From positions 1 to 45,624 of the IMG/VR virus record IMGVR_UViG_3300020472_000054: a DNA stretch of 45,624 nt. One strand, given 5' to 3'. The stretch is from a virus. The translations under genes and the position numbers were made by a program. This document shows, piece after piece, positions 37,583-43,762 of this stretch (its first letter is position 1; every line of letters begins with the position of its first letter). The notes below the pieces were generated by a model, which was not told the DNA's origin, did not search any database, and saw only the letters and a list, made by a program, of their open reading frames with translations.

Positions 37583-37747
37583 TTATTTAGAGTTGTTCTT
37601 CTTGACTAATATCTCTTCTTTACGCAACTCATCTTCTGGATAGTGTGTAAAGTATGCACGAATAAACTCTAATTTATGTTTGAGGTCTATTTCTGGACAA
37701 TCTTCTATTAGAAGCTTCTCACCAATATAGACGTTATAAGTATTCAT
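37583..37747 (-). CDS. Small hypothetical protein, 54 aa
   Basis: An open frame starting ATG at 37747 inside the 3' end of the 49-aa gene (14-base overlap). The product begins MNTYNVYIGEKLLIEDCPEI and continues DLKHKLEFIRAYFTHYPEDE, ending KKNNSK: an N-terminal strand then an amphipathic helix. The overlap with its neighbour and even codon use support a real gene. No family is recognised with confidence; it is placed just before the glycosyltransferase promoter. Confidence 0.6.
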   Translation of the reverse strand: MNTYNVYIGEKLLIEDCPEIDLKHKLEFIRAYFTHYPEDELRKEEILVKKNNSK

Positions 37748-37883
37748 CTTCGATCATCGCCATTAAATCTTCATAATCAGTTCTTGTAGCAGGATGGTAC
37801 ATCAAGTGATTATCATTTTCTATTCTATACTGAACAGCTTCAAAAATCAACTCTACTTGATTAGAATCAAGTTCTACGTTCAT
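37734..37883 (-). CDS. Small hypothetical protein, 49 aa
   Basis: From the ATG at 37883 to TAA at 37734. It begins MNVELDSNQVELIFEAVQYR and continues IENDNHLMYHPATRTDYEDL, ending MAMIEDEYL: acidic, largely helical. A weak AGG ribosome site lies before it, and it follows the oxygenase gene by 39 bases. It overlaps the next small gene. Similar short acidic proteins are common between cyanophage gene blocks. Function unknown. Confidence 0.6.
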   Translation of the reverse strand: MNVELDSNQVELIFEAVQYRIENDNHLMYHPATRTDYEDLMAMIEDEYL

Positions 37884-37922
37884 ATACCTATTGCAACTAA
37901 GTTTATGTAGTATTTTTGTTCT

Positions 37923-38729
37923 CTATGTATGTTGATGACTCTCAGATTCAAAAAATGATCTGAATAACACATCTTTCTCTTCAGAACTAAGAAATTCAAA
38001 CATAGGATCCCTAACCATACGTTCTTGAGAGTTAAAATCAGTAAATCTCTTCAATTTTGGATCATGAATTGAACATGCATTGTTCATTGCACCATAATTT
38101 GTCAAACTATCCATTGAAACATCACCAGAAAGGCTAATTCTTGGTTCATTTGTCGAAAAATGTGGATAAACAGCATGATGAATCTCACTTGGGAACAACA
38201 TCATCGTTCCACTGTAACTTTTATTGAGATGAATGTTCTTTCTGCGTATTTTTCCGAGCATATCAGTGTACATAAACAAGAAATCACCTGCTTCGGGATG
38301 CATACCATCCATTATTAGCTTTTCTTCATCCGTATCATGTGGAATATTGAGCCAAATCACAAAAGAGAGTACAGAATCATGATTATGAGCTGCTTGATAC
38401 TGTCCAGTAGTCGTAACATTACACCAAAATCGTTGAAAAGTGAATCCGTGGGAGTGTGTGCCGTTCGGCCACCACGGAATTCCGTATTCTTGGAAATATT
38501 TGGTAACAGCTTGGTTTAAAACCTTCTCTTGAAACACATTTCCATCATCAAATAGACCCCATGCATGTGTTTTTACATCGGGGTCGATAGAAATGATTTT
38601 ATTCCCCTCAAATTTGTATCCTTTGGGAGAATAATTCGCAATAATTTTATATAAATGATCAATTTCTGGTTGATCTAAGTCAATTTGGTAAATTCCCCAA
38701 TTAGGGAGTGTCAAATTTCGTAATTCCAT
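37923..38729 (-). CDS. 2OG-Fe(II) oxygenase-like protein, 268 aa (paralogue 4 of 4)
   Basis: 2-Oxoglutarate/Fe(II) oxygenases hydroxylate proteins or small molecules through a double-stranded beta helix. Here the first metal-site segment is GQYQAAHNHDSVLSFVIWLN (His115 and His117) and the second is FPSEIHHAVYPHFSTNEPRI (likely His185, with Arg197 as the 2OG-binding residue). HGFTFQRFWCNV at about 94-105 is a further conserved strand. It is closely similar to the next gene upstream, sharing GFTFQR, TTTGQYQA, HNHDS and AVYPHF. The start ATG at 38729 lies inside the upstream gene (29-base overlap). The substrate is unknown; the nearby glycosyltransferase and baseplate genes make a virion protein possible. 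Confidence 0.8.
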   Translation of the reverse strand: MELRNLTLPNWGIYQIDLDQPEIDHLYKIIANYSPKGYKFEGNKIISIDPDVKTHAWGLFDDGNVFQEKVLNQAVTKYFQEYGIPWWPNGTHSHGFTFQRFWCNVTTTGQYQAAHNHDSVLSFVIWLNIPHDTDEEKLIMDGMHPEAGDFLFMYTDMLGKIRRKNIHLNKSYSGTMMLFPSEIHHAVYPHFSTNEPRISLSGDVSMDSLTNYGAMNNACSIHDPKLKRFTDFNSQERMVRDPMFEFLSSEEKDVLFRSFFESESHQHT

Positions 38730-39480
38730 GCTGTATTTTCATCTCTCGATCTTTTACAATGTATTCTTGGGAATTAAGATGCAATAATCTGTTCTTTTCA
38801 TCCGAATCTACAAGATGGGAAAGTTGAGATTCGATCATTTGTCCGTTAATTGGACCTTGAACACTATGACTACTTATAGAAATGTCTCCTGCAACCGAAA
38901 TTCGAGGTTTATCCGTTGTAAAATGAGGATAAACAGCGTGCATTAGTTGACTTGGGAACAAAACTATCTTTCCATTGTCATTTGGAGTTAGATGAATACC
39001 TCTTTTTCGTTGTCTTCCTAAAATATCTTGATACAATAACATAAAATCGCCCGTCTCTGGACGCATTTGTCCTTTAATTGCTCGTTCATCATCAGTATGA
39101 TAGGGAATATTAACCCAAAGTACAAAAGAGAAGACTGAATCGTGATTATGTAGAGCTTGATACTGTCCTGTTGTAGTTACATTAGCCCACCATCGCTGAA
39201 AAGTGAACCCATGTTGGTGTGTTGTATTTTTTAAAAACGGCAAACCATACTTTACAAGGTAAGTATCCACCATTGGTTGTAAAATTTCATTTTGAAATTT
39301 ATTTTTCTCGTCTAATAATCCCCATTGTTGACGTAACTCGTTAATTTTAGTGATTTCATTTGCCTCCCACTCATATCCATCGGGAGATGTTTTTTTAATT
39401 AGCGAATATACATGGTTTAATTGCTCCTCTGTAAGGGTATATTCAATTAAACCCAGATTGGGAAGGTCGATAGATCTCAT
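38701..39480 (-). CDS. 2OG-Fe(II) oxygenase-like protein, 259 aa (paralogue 3 of 4)
   Basis: Same layout as the 268-aa neighbour: HGFTFQRWWANVTTTGQYQA, then LHNHDSVFSFVLWVNIPYHT (His111 and His113), PETGDFMLLYQDILG, and FPSQLMHAVYPHFTTDKPRI (His181, Arg193). The opening MRSIDLPNLGLIEYTLTEEQ parallels the neighbour's MELRNLTLPNWGIYQIDLDQ, so the two are products of a local duplication with divergence. The ATG overlaps the stop of the 165-aa gene by four bases (ATGA). The family is known; the substrate cannot be read from sequence. Confidence 0.8.
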   Translation of the reverse strand: MRSIDLPNLGLIEYTLTEEQLNHVYSLIKKTSPDGYEWEANEITKINELRQQWGLLDEKNKFQNEILQPMVDTYLVKYGLPFLKNTTHQHGFTFQRWWANVTTTGQYQALHNHDSVFSFVLWVNIPYHTDDERAIKGQMRPETGDFMLLYQDILGRQRKRGIHLTPNDNGKIVLFPSQLMHAVYPHFTTDKPRISVAGDISISSHSVQGPINGQMIESQLSHLVDSDEKNRLLHLNSQEYIVKDREMKIQHGITKFDTP

Positions 39481-39974
39481 TTTAACTTTTCCCGTAATTT
39501 TCTACGCAAAGTAACTAATTTATTTTTAGCATACTCACTATATCTCTTTGTATAATATCCTTTTTCTTCCATTACTTTACCTTCATCATCCAAATCAGTA
39601 ATTCTTTGGATCATACACATTGTAAAATGCTCGTCAATTGAAGTTAACAACCACAAATCTTTATTTTGTGTGTTTAAAAAACTGTTTAATGCGTCAACAC
39701 TACCGCCCATCTGTTCTGGACTGATAATTCTTTTGTTTGACGCAGCTGCAATTACTACAATATCAAGATGGTCATCAAAAGAATTACATTCGGAACTAAC
39801 AATAGACCAAAACTCATACACATCAGTATAATTATATACTTTAACAACTTTTTGTCTTGCTGTTTTTGCATAAGGACAAGTTACTCCAGAGTAAGAACCA
39901 TCATCATAAGGTGTACTTAGTTGTGAAATCCAGTCTGAAAGGTAATTTTCAAGATGATCTAAAGGATGATCCAT
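39477..39974 (-). CDS. Hypothetical protein with CPYA motif, 165 aa
   Basis: Encoded within the oxygenase operon, starting at an ATG overlapping the TAA of the 58-aa gene (TAATG). The sequence begins MDHPLDHLENYLSDWISQLS and has GVTCPYAKTARQKVVKVYN at about 30-48, a central hydrophobic strand DHLDIVVIAAASN, and a basic C-terminal helix (NKLVTLRRKLREKLK). The CP(F/Y)AK motif followed by a charged strand faintly recalls DUF1415-type proteins, but I do not claim membership. No catalytic set is evident. It may be a partner of the oxygenases, judged only from its place between paralogues 2 and 3. Confidence 0.7.
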   Translation of the reverse strand: MDHPLDHLENYLSDWISQLSTPYDDGSYSGVTCPYAKTARQKVVKVYNYTDVYEFWSIVSSECNSFDDHLDIVVIAAASNKRIISPEQMGGSVDALNSFLNTQNKDLWLLTSIDEHFTMCMIQRITDLDDEGKVMEEKGYYTKRYSEYAKNKLVTLRRKLREKLK

Positions 39975-40150
39975 TAATATGATGCTTCAATTTCATAAGT
40001 TTCTCCTTTAATAGGAACAACTTCATGTTTATTTAAATCTATAGTACCATTATACACCAAATCTTCCAATTGTTCAAAGTTTAAATTGTGAGCGACTACT
40101 CTATCTCCGTTATTTTTTGTATATACGTGAAAAGTTAGTTCTCTATGCAT
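39974..40150 (-). CDS. Hypothetical protein, 58 aa
   Basis: I chose the ATG at 40150 (MHRELTFHVYTKNNGDRVVA), which overlaps the stop of the 133-aa gene by eight bases. A longer form from a GTG at 40189 would duplicate 39 bases of that gene and is less likely. The protein continues HNLNFEQLEDLVYNGTIDLN and ends with ETYEIEASY. It looks like a small beta-rich protein. No family is recognised; it is coupled on both sides within the oxygenase operon. Confidence 0.65.
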   Translation of the reverse strand: MHRELTFHVYTKNNGDRVVAHNLNFEQLEDLVYNGTIDLNKHEVVPIKGETYEIEASY

Positions 40151-40544
40151 CGGTTTTTCTTCGGGGTACTTGAATAGTCCACGAACCACCTTCTAAATCT
40201 ACCATTTCAAAGTTCTTCTCGAACTCTTTCTTAGCCTTTGCTATACGCTTCCTTTCTTCTTCAAAGGATTTGGCTGGTTCATCTCCTGCAGTTTCTCCGT
40301 AGTGGGGTCGTGGATCATTCTTTTCATCAGTATCTATATCATATTTGTCACAGAAGTCCCAGATTGCGGTATCAACTTGACCAAATAGGAAATCCCACGT
40401 TAATGTGTGCTTTAATTTCCACGCTAAAAGATCGATCTGTTCATCAGTCAAGTCAATCTTTTGAAAGTATGTTCTGGATTGAACTAAATCGATAAGATCA
40501 ATACGGAGATCCGTATCACATATTACAAAGGTGTCTTCACTCAT
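40143..40544 (-). CDS. Hypothetical protein, 133 aa
   Basis: It starts at the ATG overlapping the 3' end of oxygenase paralogue 2 by eight bases. The sequence begins MSEDTFVICDTDLRIDLIDL and has a helical N-terminal half (DLTDEQIDLLAWKLKHTLTW) and a charged coiled-coil-like segment (SFEEERKRIAKAKKEFEKNF) before GGSWTIQVPRRKTDA. No transmembrane segment or catalytic motif is visible. It is part of the oxygenase operon by coupling, and the function is unknown. Confidence 0.7.
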   Translation of the reverse strand: MSEDTFVICDTDLRIDLIDLVQSRTYFQKIDLTDEQIDLLAWKLKHTLTWDFLFGQVDTAIWDFCDKYDIDTDEKNDPRPHYGETAGDEPAKSFEEERKRIAKAKKEFEKNFEMVDLEGGSWTIQVPRRKTDA

Positions 40545-41238
40545 TGGTTTTAAAGTCGGAATTTACTTCTCTTTCAACTGAAGGATCAGGTGCTGCGTCT
40601 ATTTTATCGTATATCTCATCACTATTAAATGAGATATCACCTGCAACAGATATACGCCACTCATCAGTTGAATGATGTGGCCATACTACATGATTCATTT
40701 CGCTTGGGAATAGAATCATTTGTCCATTACACTGAGGACACAGACTAAAGTTCATCTTCTGTATTGTACCAAGAGTATCAATATATGTCAAACAAACTTC
40801 ACCTGCCTCAGGACGGAACCCACCTTGGTCTGCACGTTCAAGTTTACTATTAACAGGTATCTTCATCCATATAACAAACGTGAATATACCTTTATGATCG
40901 TGTAAACTTTGGTAGTCATGTCTTGTACTTGCTCTACACCAAAACCGATTAAAACAAATACCATGATTCTTAGTTGTTTTAGGTGTTTTGGGTAAACCAT
41001 ACCGTTGAAAATATGCGTCTGCTACGGGACGAAGAATAGTATTCTCAAATACATTATCTTCATCTGTAATAGACCACTGTTTCATATTAGTATCTACATG
41101 TAATAATGTATTACCACTCCACTCTGCGCTTTCAGGAGAATACTTCTTAAGTAATTTCCATACTAACTCTTGTTGTTCATCACTAAGTCGAGTCTGTACA
41201 ACACCAAAGTTAGCGGGATCAAGATAATCAAATTCCAT
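40537..41238 (-). CDS. 2OG-Fe(II) oxygenase-like protein, 233 aa (paralogue 2 of 4)
   Basis: The layout is that of the other two long paralogues: NHGICFNRFWCRASTRHDYQ, then SLHDHKGIFTFVIWMKIPVN (His113 and His115), PEAGEVCLTYIDTLG, and FPSEMNHVVWPHHSTDEWRI (His183, Arg195), ending in a beta strand SVAGDISFNS. Identity to paralogues 3 and 4 is clearly lower, and the post-His residue is Lys rather than Asp, so Asp is not an invariant ligand. The start overlaps the stop of paralogue 1 by one base (TAATG). It probably acts on a protein or small-molecule substrate in the infected cell; not determinable from sequence. Confidence 0.78.
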   Translation of the reverse strand: MEFDYLDPANFGVVQTRLSDEQQELVWKLLKKYSPESAEWSGNTLLHVDTNMKQWSITDEDNVFENTILRPVADAYFQRYGLPKTPKTTKNHGICFNRFWCRASTRHDYQSLHDHKGIFTFVIWMKIPVNSKLERADQGGFRPEAGEVCLTYIDTLGTIQKMNFSLCPQCNGQMILFPSEMNHVVWPHHSTDEWRISVAGDISFNSDEIYDKIDAAPDPSVEREVNSDFKTNE

Positions 41239-41897
41239 TATAGTAAATCACGCCATGTAGTCGGGTCGGTAATACAATGTTCGACATTAACATCATCTTG
41301 TACTGTAACCATTATATCATATGATACTGAGTATCTCAACTGTTCACCCATATAAGGTAATACTTCGTGCATTAATGAAGAAGGAAATATGATTAATCGT
41401 TTTTCCACAGGTTTATATATCGCTTCAGTCGAATTAATAAACTCACACTTCTTATATGAAAGAGGTAAGAAGTCCATTTCACTATGACTTGCAATAAACT
41501 TTATATAACCACTTGTATCAGTAGGTGATTGAACATAGTAAACTGCACTTAAACAACTATTTCTATGATTATGTCTCTTGATCACGCCGCCGTTATAACA
41601 AATAACTGGCCATGACTTACTTGCACTTATCCTATACTTACTTATATCTCCACCTAATGATTCAATATACCTTTGACAGTGAAACCCTACTTCATTATTA
41701 AGCCATGAAAAAGACGGATGATCATATAACTTATACTCGTTAATGACATCACCCGTTACACCCGTAGGTTTATTTTTTATATGGGATAATTTTTCAGTTA
41801 AATCATCAAAATATTTTTTTATTCCACTCTCTACATCTTTAGGTGGAGTAAGGTCATGTCTGTATATAACAGTAGGAAACCAAAAGTCTAAACTCAT
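41238..41897 (-). CDS. 2OG-Fe(II) oxygenase-like protein, 219 aa (paralogue 1 of 4)
   Basis: This one is closest to the 2OG-FeII_Oxy_5 type: it begins MSLDFWFPTVIYRHDLTPPK and has NGGVIKRHNHRNSCLSAVYY (His109 and His111), which matches the family's 'H.H..s.lSgvyY' pattern, followed by SPTDTSGYIKFI. The distal segment is FPSSLMHEVLPYMGEQLRYS (His177, Arg188). It is the most diverged of the four paralogues. The ATG overlaps the stop of the 56-aa gene by four bases (ATGA), which makes it the first oxygenase of the operon. Substrate unknown. Confidence 0.82.
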   Translation of the reverse strand: MSLDFWFPTVIYRHDLTPPKDVESGIKKYFDDLTEKLSHIKNKPTGVTGDVINEYKLYDHPSFSWLNNEVGFHCQRYIESLGGDISKYRISASKSWPVICYNGGVIKRHNHRNSCLSAVYYVQSPTDTSGYIKFIASHSEMDFLPLSYKKCEFINSTEAIYKPVEKRLIIFPSSLMHEVLPYMGEQLRYSVSYDIMVTVQDDVNVEHCITDPTTWRDLL

Positions 41898-42064
41898 GGT
41901 TCAAGTATATCAAGAAGAGTACCTTCACTCATTAACCTATGTCTCTTACCTGTAGACTTCGCTCTTGCTTGTGCTGACCTAAATGCATCTCTCTCATTAT
42001 GTTTAGTCACAAGATGTTTCCAATGACCAAACTGATCCTGCCATTCTATATCAACCTTGGTCAT
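41894..42064 (-). CDS. Conserved small cyanophage protein, 56 aa
   Basis: From the ATG at 42064 (MTKVDIEWQDQFGHWKHLVT, then KHNERDAFRSAQARAKSTGK, ending LLDILEP) to a TGA that overlaps the start of oxygenase paralogue 1. I know close relatives from T4-like cyanophages ('kVdIEWQDQFGkW...' with a RAKSTGKRHRL motif), annotated as hypothetical. It is basic, probably with a strand-helix-strand fold. It is the first gene after a roughly 205-base leader that starts at the consensus promoter 42280-42308. Confidence 0.8.
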   Translation of the reverse strand: MTKVDIEWQDQFGHWKHLVTKHNERDAFRSAQARAKSTGKRHRLMSEGTLLDILEP

Positions 42065-42097
42065 CTTTTTTATACCTGAAAAAAATTTGGAATCTTT

Positions 42098-42225
42098 TTA
42101 TATATGGCTCTCGTTTTCGGTTCGTTGTAGGTTAGGGTCTCTATCAAGGCTTAAGCCGACATCGCGATCACCGCGCTTAACATAAGGACAACAAATAACT
42201 GCACATTTGCTGCTCTAACCCTCAC
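42098..42225 (-). other. Structured leader of the oxygenase operon with possible membrane micro-ORF
   Basis: Minus-strand RNA from the promoter at 42280-42308 would contain nested pairings here: GGGTTAG (near 42219) with CTAACCT (near 42130), TTAAGC with GCTTAA, and CGCG with CGCG. A GTG-initiated frame at 42225-42151 encodes 24 residues with a hydrophobic core (NVQLFVVLMLSAVIAMSA). The -1 frame from the same place continues as GLSLDRDPNLQRTENESHI to a TAA at 42098. No good ribosome site precedes the GTG. It could be a regulatory leader, a tiny membrane protein, or both. Low certainty. Confidence 0.35.
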
Positions 42226-42279
42226 ATAATATCATAATCAAAGTGTTACATAGTGTCCACACAGTTGTTTATACTTTAT

Positions 42280-42308
42280 ATTATAACATTAAAAAAGGAG
42301 AGTGTCAA
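42280..42308 (-). promoter_or_regulatory. Consensus sigma70 promoter (TTGACA-17-TATAAT, extended -10)
   Basis: TTGACA at 42308-42303, a 17-base spacer and TATAAT at 42285-42280 on the minus strand, with TG one base before the -10. The -35 lies in the loop and stem of the terminator at 42291-42317, and the spacer includes its T-tract. It would drive the leader, the 56-aa gene and the oxygenase operon using host RNA polymerase. Confidence 0.8.
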
Positions 42309-42317
42309 CAACTCTCC
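42291..42317 (-). terminator. Rho-independent terminator overlapping a promoter
   Basis: On the minus strand GGAGAGT pairs with ACTCTCC around the loop TGTTGAC, followed by TTTTTT. It directly follows the stop of the 64-aa gene and encloses the -35 of the next promoter. Confidence 0.85.
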
Positions 42318-42327
42318 TCATATTGTG

Positions 42328-42522
42328 TTAGATAAGTGTAGCAGACTTGGTGTTAATCTTCCCTCGGTTTGTGTTAGTTCTGACCCCTTTAGTTTGTGTA
42401 AAATAGAGTTCAGACTTGCGAGGGTTTCTAACAGGTAGTCTCACATATTTGATCTTGTTTTGTGTATCCAAGATCTCCAAATCTAATCTTGTTAAGTTAC
42501 TCAAATTGGAAGGTAATTGCAT
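42328..42522 (-). CDS. Hypothetical basic protein, 64 aa
   Basis: The open frame from the ATG at 42522 ends at 42328, ten bases before a strong terminator, which supports a genuine gene. The product begins MQLPSNLSNLTRLDLEILDT and has a basic middle (YVRLPVRNPRKSELYFTQTK) and a low-complexity end (RGKINTKSATLI). No ribosome site is obvious. No family is recognised. Confidence 0.55.
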   Translation of the reverse strand: MQLPSNLSNLTRLDLEILDTQNKIKYVRLPVRNPRKSELYFTQTKGVRTNTNRGKINTKSATLI

Positions 42523-42567
42523 GATGTAAAGTGATAACGAAGGATTGATGATTAGAAGGACGAATGC

Positions 42568-42918
42568 TTAACAAACCTCAAGACGATTACCGTGGTCTAA
42601 TAGTATCATACCATCGGTAAATGACTCGGTTTGGTTATACATTTGTACGAACCAATTCCAATTCTTTTGAAATACTTTTGCACCATACATTACTTCGTTA
42701 AGTAAAGCATTAAGACGACTTTTTGTCGTCACTGTTTCATAACCACATGAGTCTAATTTGACTGCATTAGTGTTAAAGTCAACAGTTGCAATTTGATGAC
42801 CATGTAGAGAGATAGTGGAACAATTTGTGTTCTCATTGTAGCAAACTGTTGTGTTTGATTTGCTCCAATTAGTGCGGTTAATTACTGCACGATTCATTTC
42901 ACTTTCAATCTTTCTCAT
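42568..42918 (-). CDS. Conserved phage protein of unknown function, 116 aa
   Basis: The sequence has EMNRAVINRTNWSKSNTTVC near the start, a strand-rich centre (TISLHGHQIATVDFNTNAVK), then TVTTKSRLNALLNEVMYGAK and VFQKNWNWFVQMYNQTESFT. The combination 'W....TTkSRLNall' and 'VfQk...WfV' is one I associate with a family of short hypothetical proteins in many tailed phages. Function is not established. The start is the ATG at 42918; an alternative ATG at 42897 (MNRAVINRTNW) would remove seven residues and fits the remembered family start. An extended -10 promoter lies at 43064-43092. Confidence 0.75.
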   Translation of the reverse strand: MRKIESEMNRAVINRTNWSKSNTTVCYNENTNCSTISLHGHQIATVDFNTNAVKLDSCGYETVTTKSRLNALLNEVMYGAKVFQKNWNWFVQMYNQTESFTDGMILLDHGNRLEVC

Positions 42919-43063
42919 TTAGGTCGGTTTGTATTACTTTCTTATAATACACGATCTTATCACATAATGGGGAAATCATGTGACACTAATTGAACTGTCC
43001 TTTATTGCTTCATATAAGGTTTAAAGTATGTTAGACTAAGTGTTTATCAACCTCTACAGAGTT

Positions 43064-43092
43064 ATTATAACATAATGCGGGTAATCGTGCAA
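43064..43092 (-). promoter_or_regulatory. Extended -10 sigma70 promoter upstream of the 116-aa gene
   Basis: TTATAAT preceded by TG (TGTTATAAT) at the -10 on the minus strand, with a weak TTGCAC at -35 and a 17-base spacer. The transcript would have a leader of about 140 bases before the ATG at 42918. Confidence 0.5.
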
Positions 43093-43148
43093 GTATTTGC
43101 TTCACTCAGAATCGATTATAAGGGTCTCATAACTTATATCGAACCTCC

Positions 43149-43177
43149 TTGACATTTCCGAGCGTTTGTGATAGAAT
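43149..43177 (+). promoter_or_regulatory. Rightward consensus sigma70 promoter (TTGACA-17-TAGAAT)
   Basis: TTGACA at 43149-43154, a 17-base spacer and TAGAAT at 43172-43177 on the plus strand. It points against all genes of the window, into the gene-free region and then antisense to the 94-aa gene. No plus-strand gene of convincing quality follows. Confidence 0.6.
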
Positions 43178-43290
43178 GCCCGCAAAGATAACGACTCTGA
43201 GTAACATTTAAGAACCCCTAATCTATCGAATTAAGTAAACGAAATAAACAACACATATATGTTTTTTAATACATTTAAAATGATTGTACT

Positions 43291-43322
43291 TTTTCCACTA
43301 TTTGTTAGATAACTGTGGAAAA
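43291..43322. repeat. Inverted repeat TTTTCCAC ... GTGGAAAA
   Basis: Eight-base arms separated by 16 AT-rich bases. The right arm extends to TGTGGAAAA, the complement of TTTTCCACA, which is the cyanobacterial-type DnaA box. The left arm (TTTTCCACT) is one base off that word. Confidence 0.7.
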
Positions 43323-43419
43323 CTATCGTGTATTGTTGATAATATCAATACTCAAATACACGAAACTAAGTATAATCGTAGAGAGTACACTTGCATCCAT
43401 TAATAGTAACATAGTCATG

Positions 43420-43704
43420 TTAATCTGATAGGTTAGGTGGATTTTCAATACCCATATTCTCTAAGGTTTCTTGATAGAACATGTTTGCAATTTCATATTC
43501 TTTATCAACACTTTTGCGACCATAAGTTGTCTCCTTAACTGTTGATAACTTGTTCACAAGTTGTTTACAAATAGAGTAGATATTACCCCTTTCATTTGTA
43601 TCACTTTGATCCTTGTATTCTTCAAGTTCTTGTATAACTAAGAGTTTCAGTAATGATAACTCTTCACGAGTAAATACGGGTGCATAAGGTGTAGATGAGG
43701 ACAT
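43420..43704 (-). CDS. Hypothetical protein, 94 aa
   Basis: The protein starts MSSSTPYAPVFTREELSLLK and is mainly helical (LLVIQELEEYKDQSDTNERG, QLVNKLSTVKETTYGRKSVD), ending MGIENPPNLSD. A longer form from a GTG at 43749 adds 15 residues but lacks a ribosome site, as does the ATG at 43704, so the start is uncertain. 'FTREELSLLKLLVIQELEEY' recalls short helical hypothetical proteins of phages. The gene itself carries two DnaA-box-like words (43502-43510 and 43540-43548). Function unknown. Confidence 0.65.
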   Translation of the reverse strand: MSSSTPYAPVFTREELSLLKLLVIQELEEYKDQSDTNERGNIYSICKQLVNKLSTVKETTYGRKSVDKEYEIANMFYQETLENMGIENPPNLSD

Positions 43705-43762
43705 GAAATTAGGTTTGTTGTTTAATAATGAGAAGATGAAGTTTTCCACAGGTTGTTGATAA

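Larger units (their letters stand above)
42919..43419 (-). other. Gene-free AT-rich region with promoters and inverted repeats
   Basis: About 500 bases without a convincing gene on either strand. It holds a leftward extended -10 promoter (43064-43092), a rightward consensus promoter (43149-43177), an inverted repeat of TTTTCCAC/GTGGAAAA (43291-43322), a TTGATA-A-TATCAA palindrome (43336-43348), and a TAACAT-AGTC-ATGTTA hairpin at the end of the 94-aa gene (43407-43422). DnaA-box-like words are frequent here and in the next gene. No tRNA was recognised. Confidence 0.6.

Noticed and set aside
39974-40189. 71-aa form of the 58-aa gene from GTG 40189
   Set aside because: It would overlap the 133-aa gene by 47 bases without a ribosome site; the ATG at 40150 gives a normal eight-base overlap.
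42131-42215. tRNA-like region (GGTTAGAGC word, outer 7-base stem, inner stems)
   Set aside because: The enclosed length of about 90 bases, lack of a T-arm GTTCRANYC at the right place and no anticodon stem rule out a tRNA. It is described as a structured leader.
43259-43312. 17-residue plus-strand ORF (MFFNTFKMIVLFPLFVR) after the rightward promoter
   Set aside because: Too short, no ribosome site, and built from AT-rich sequence where such frames arise by chance.
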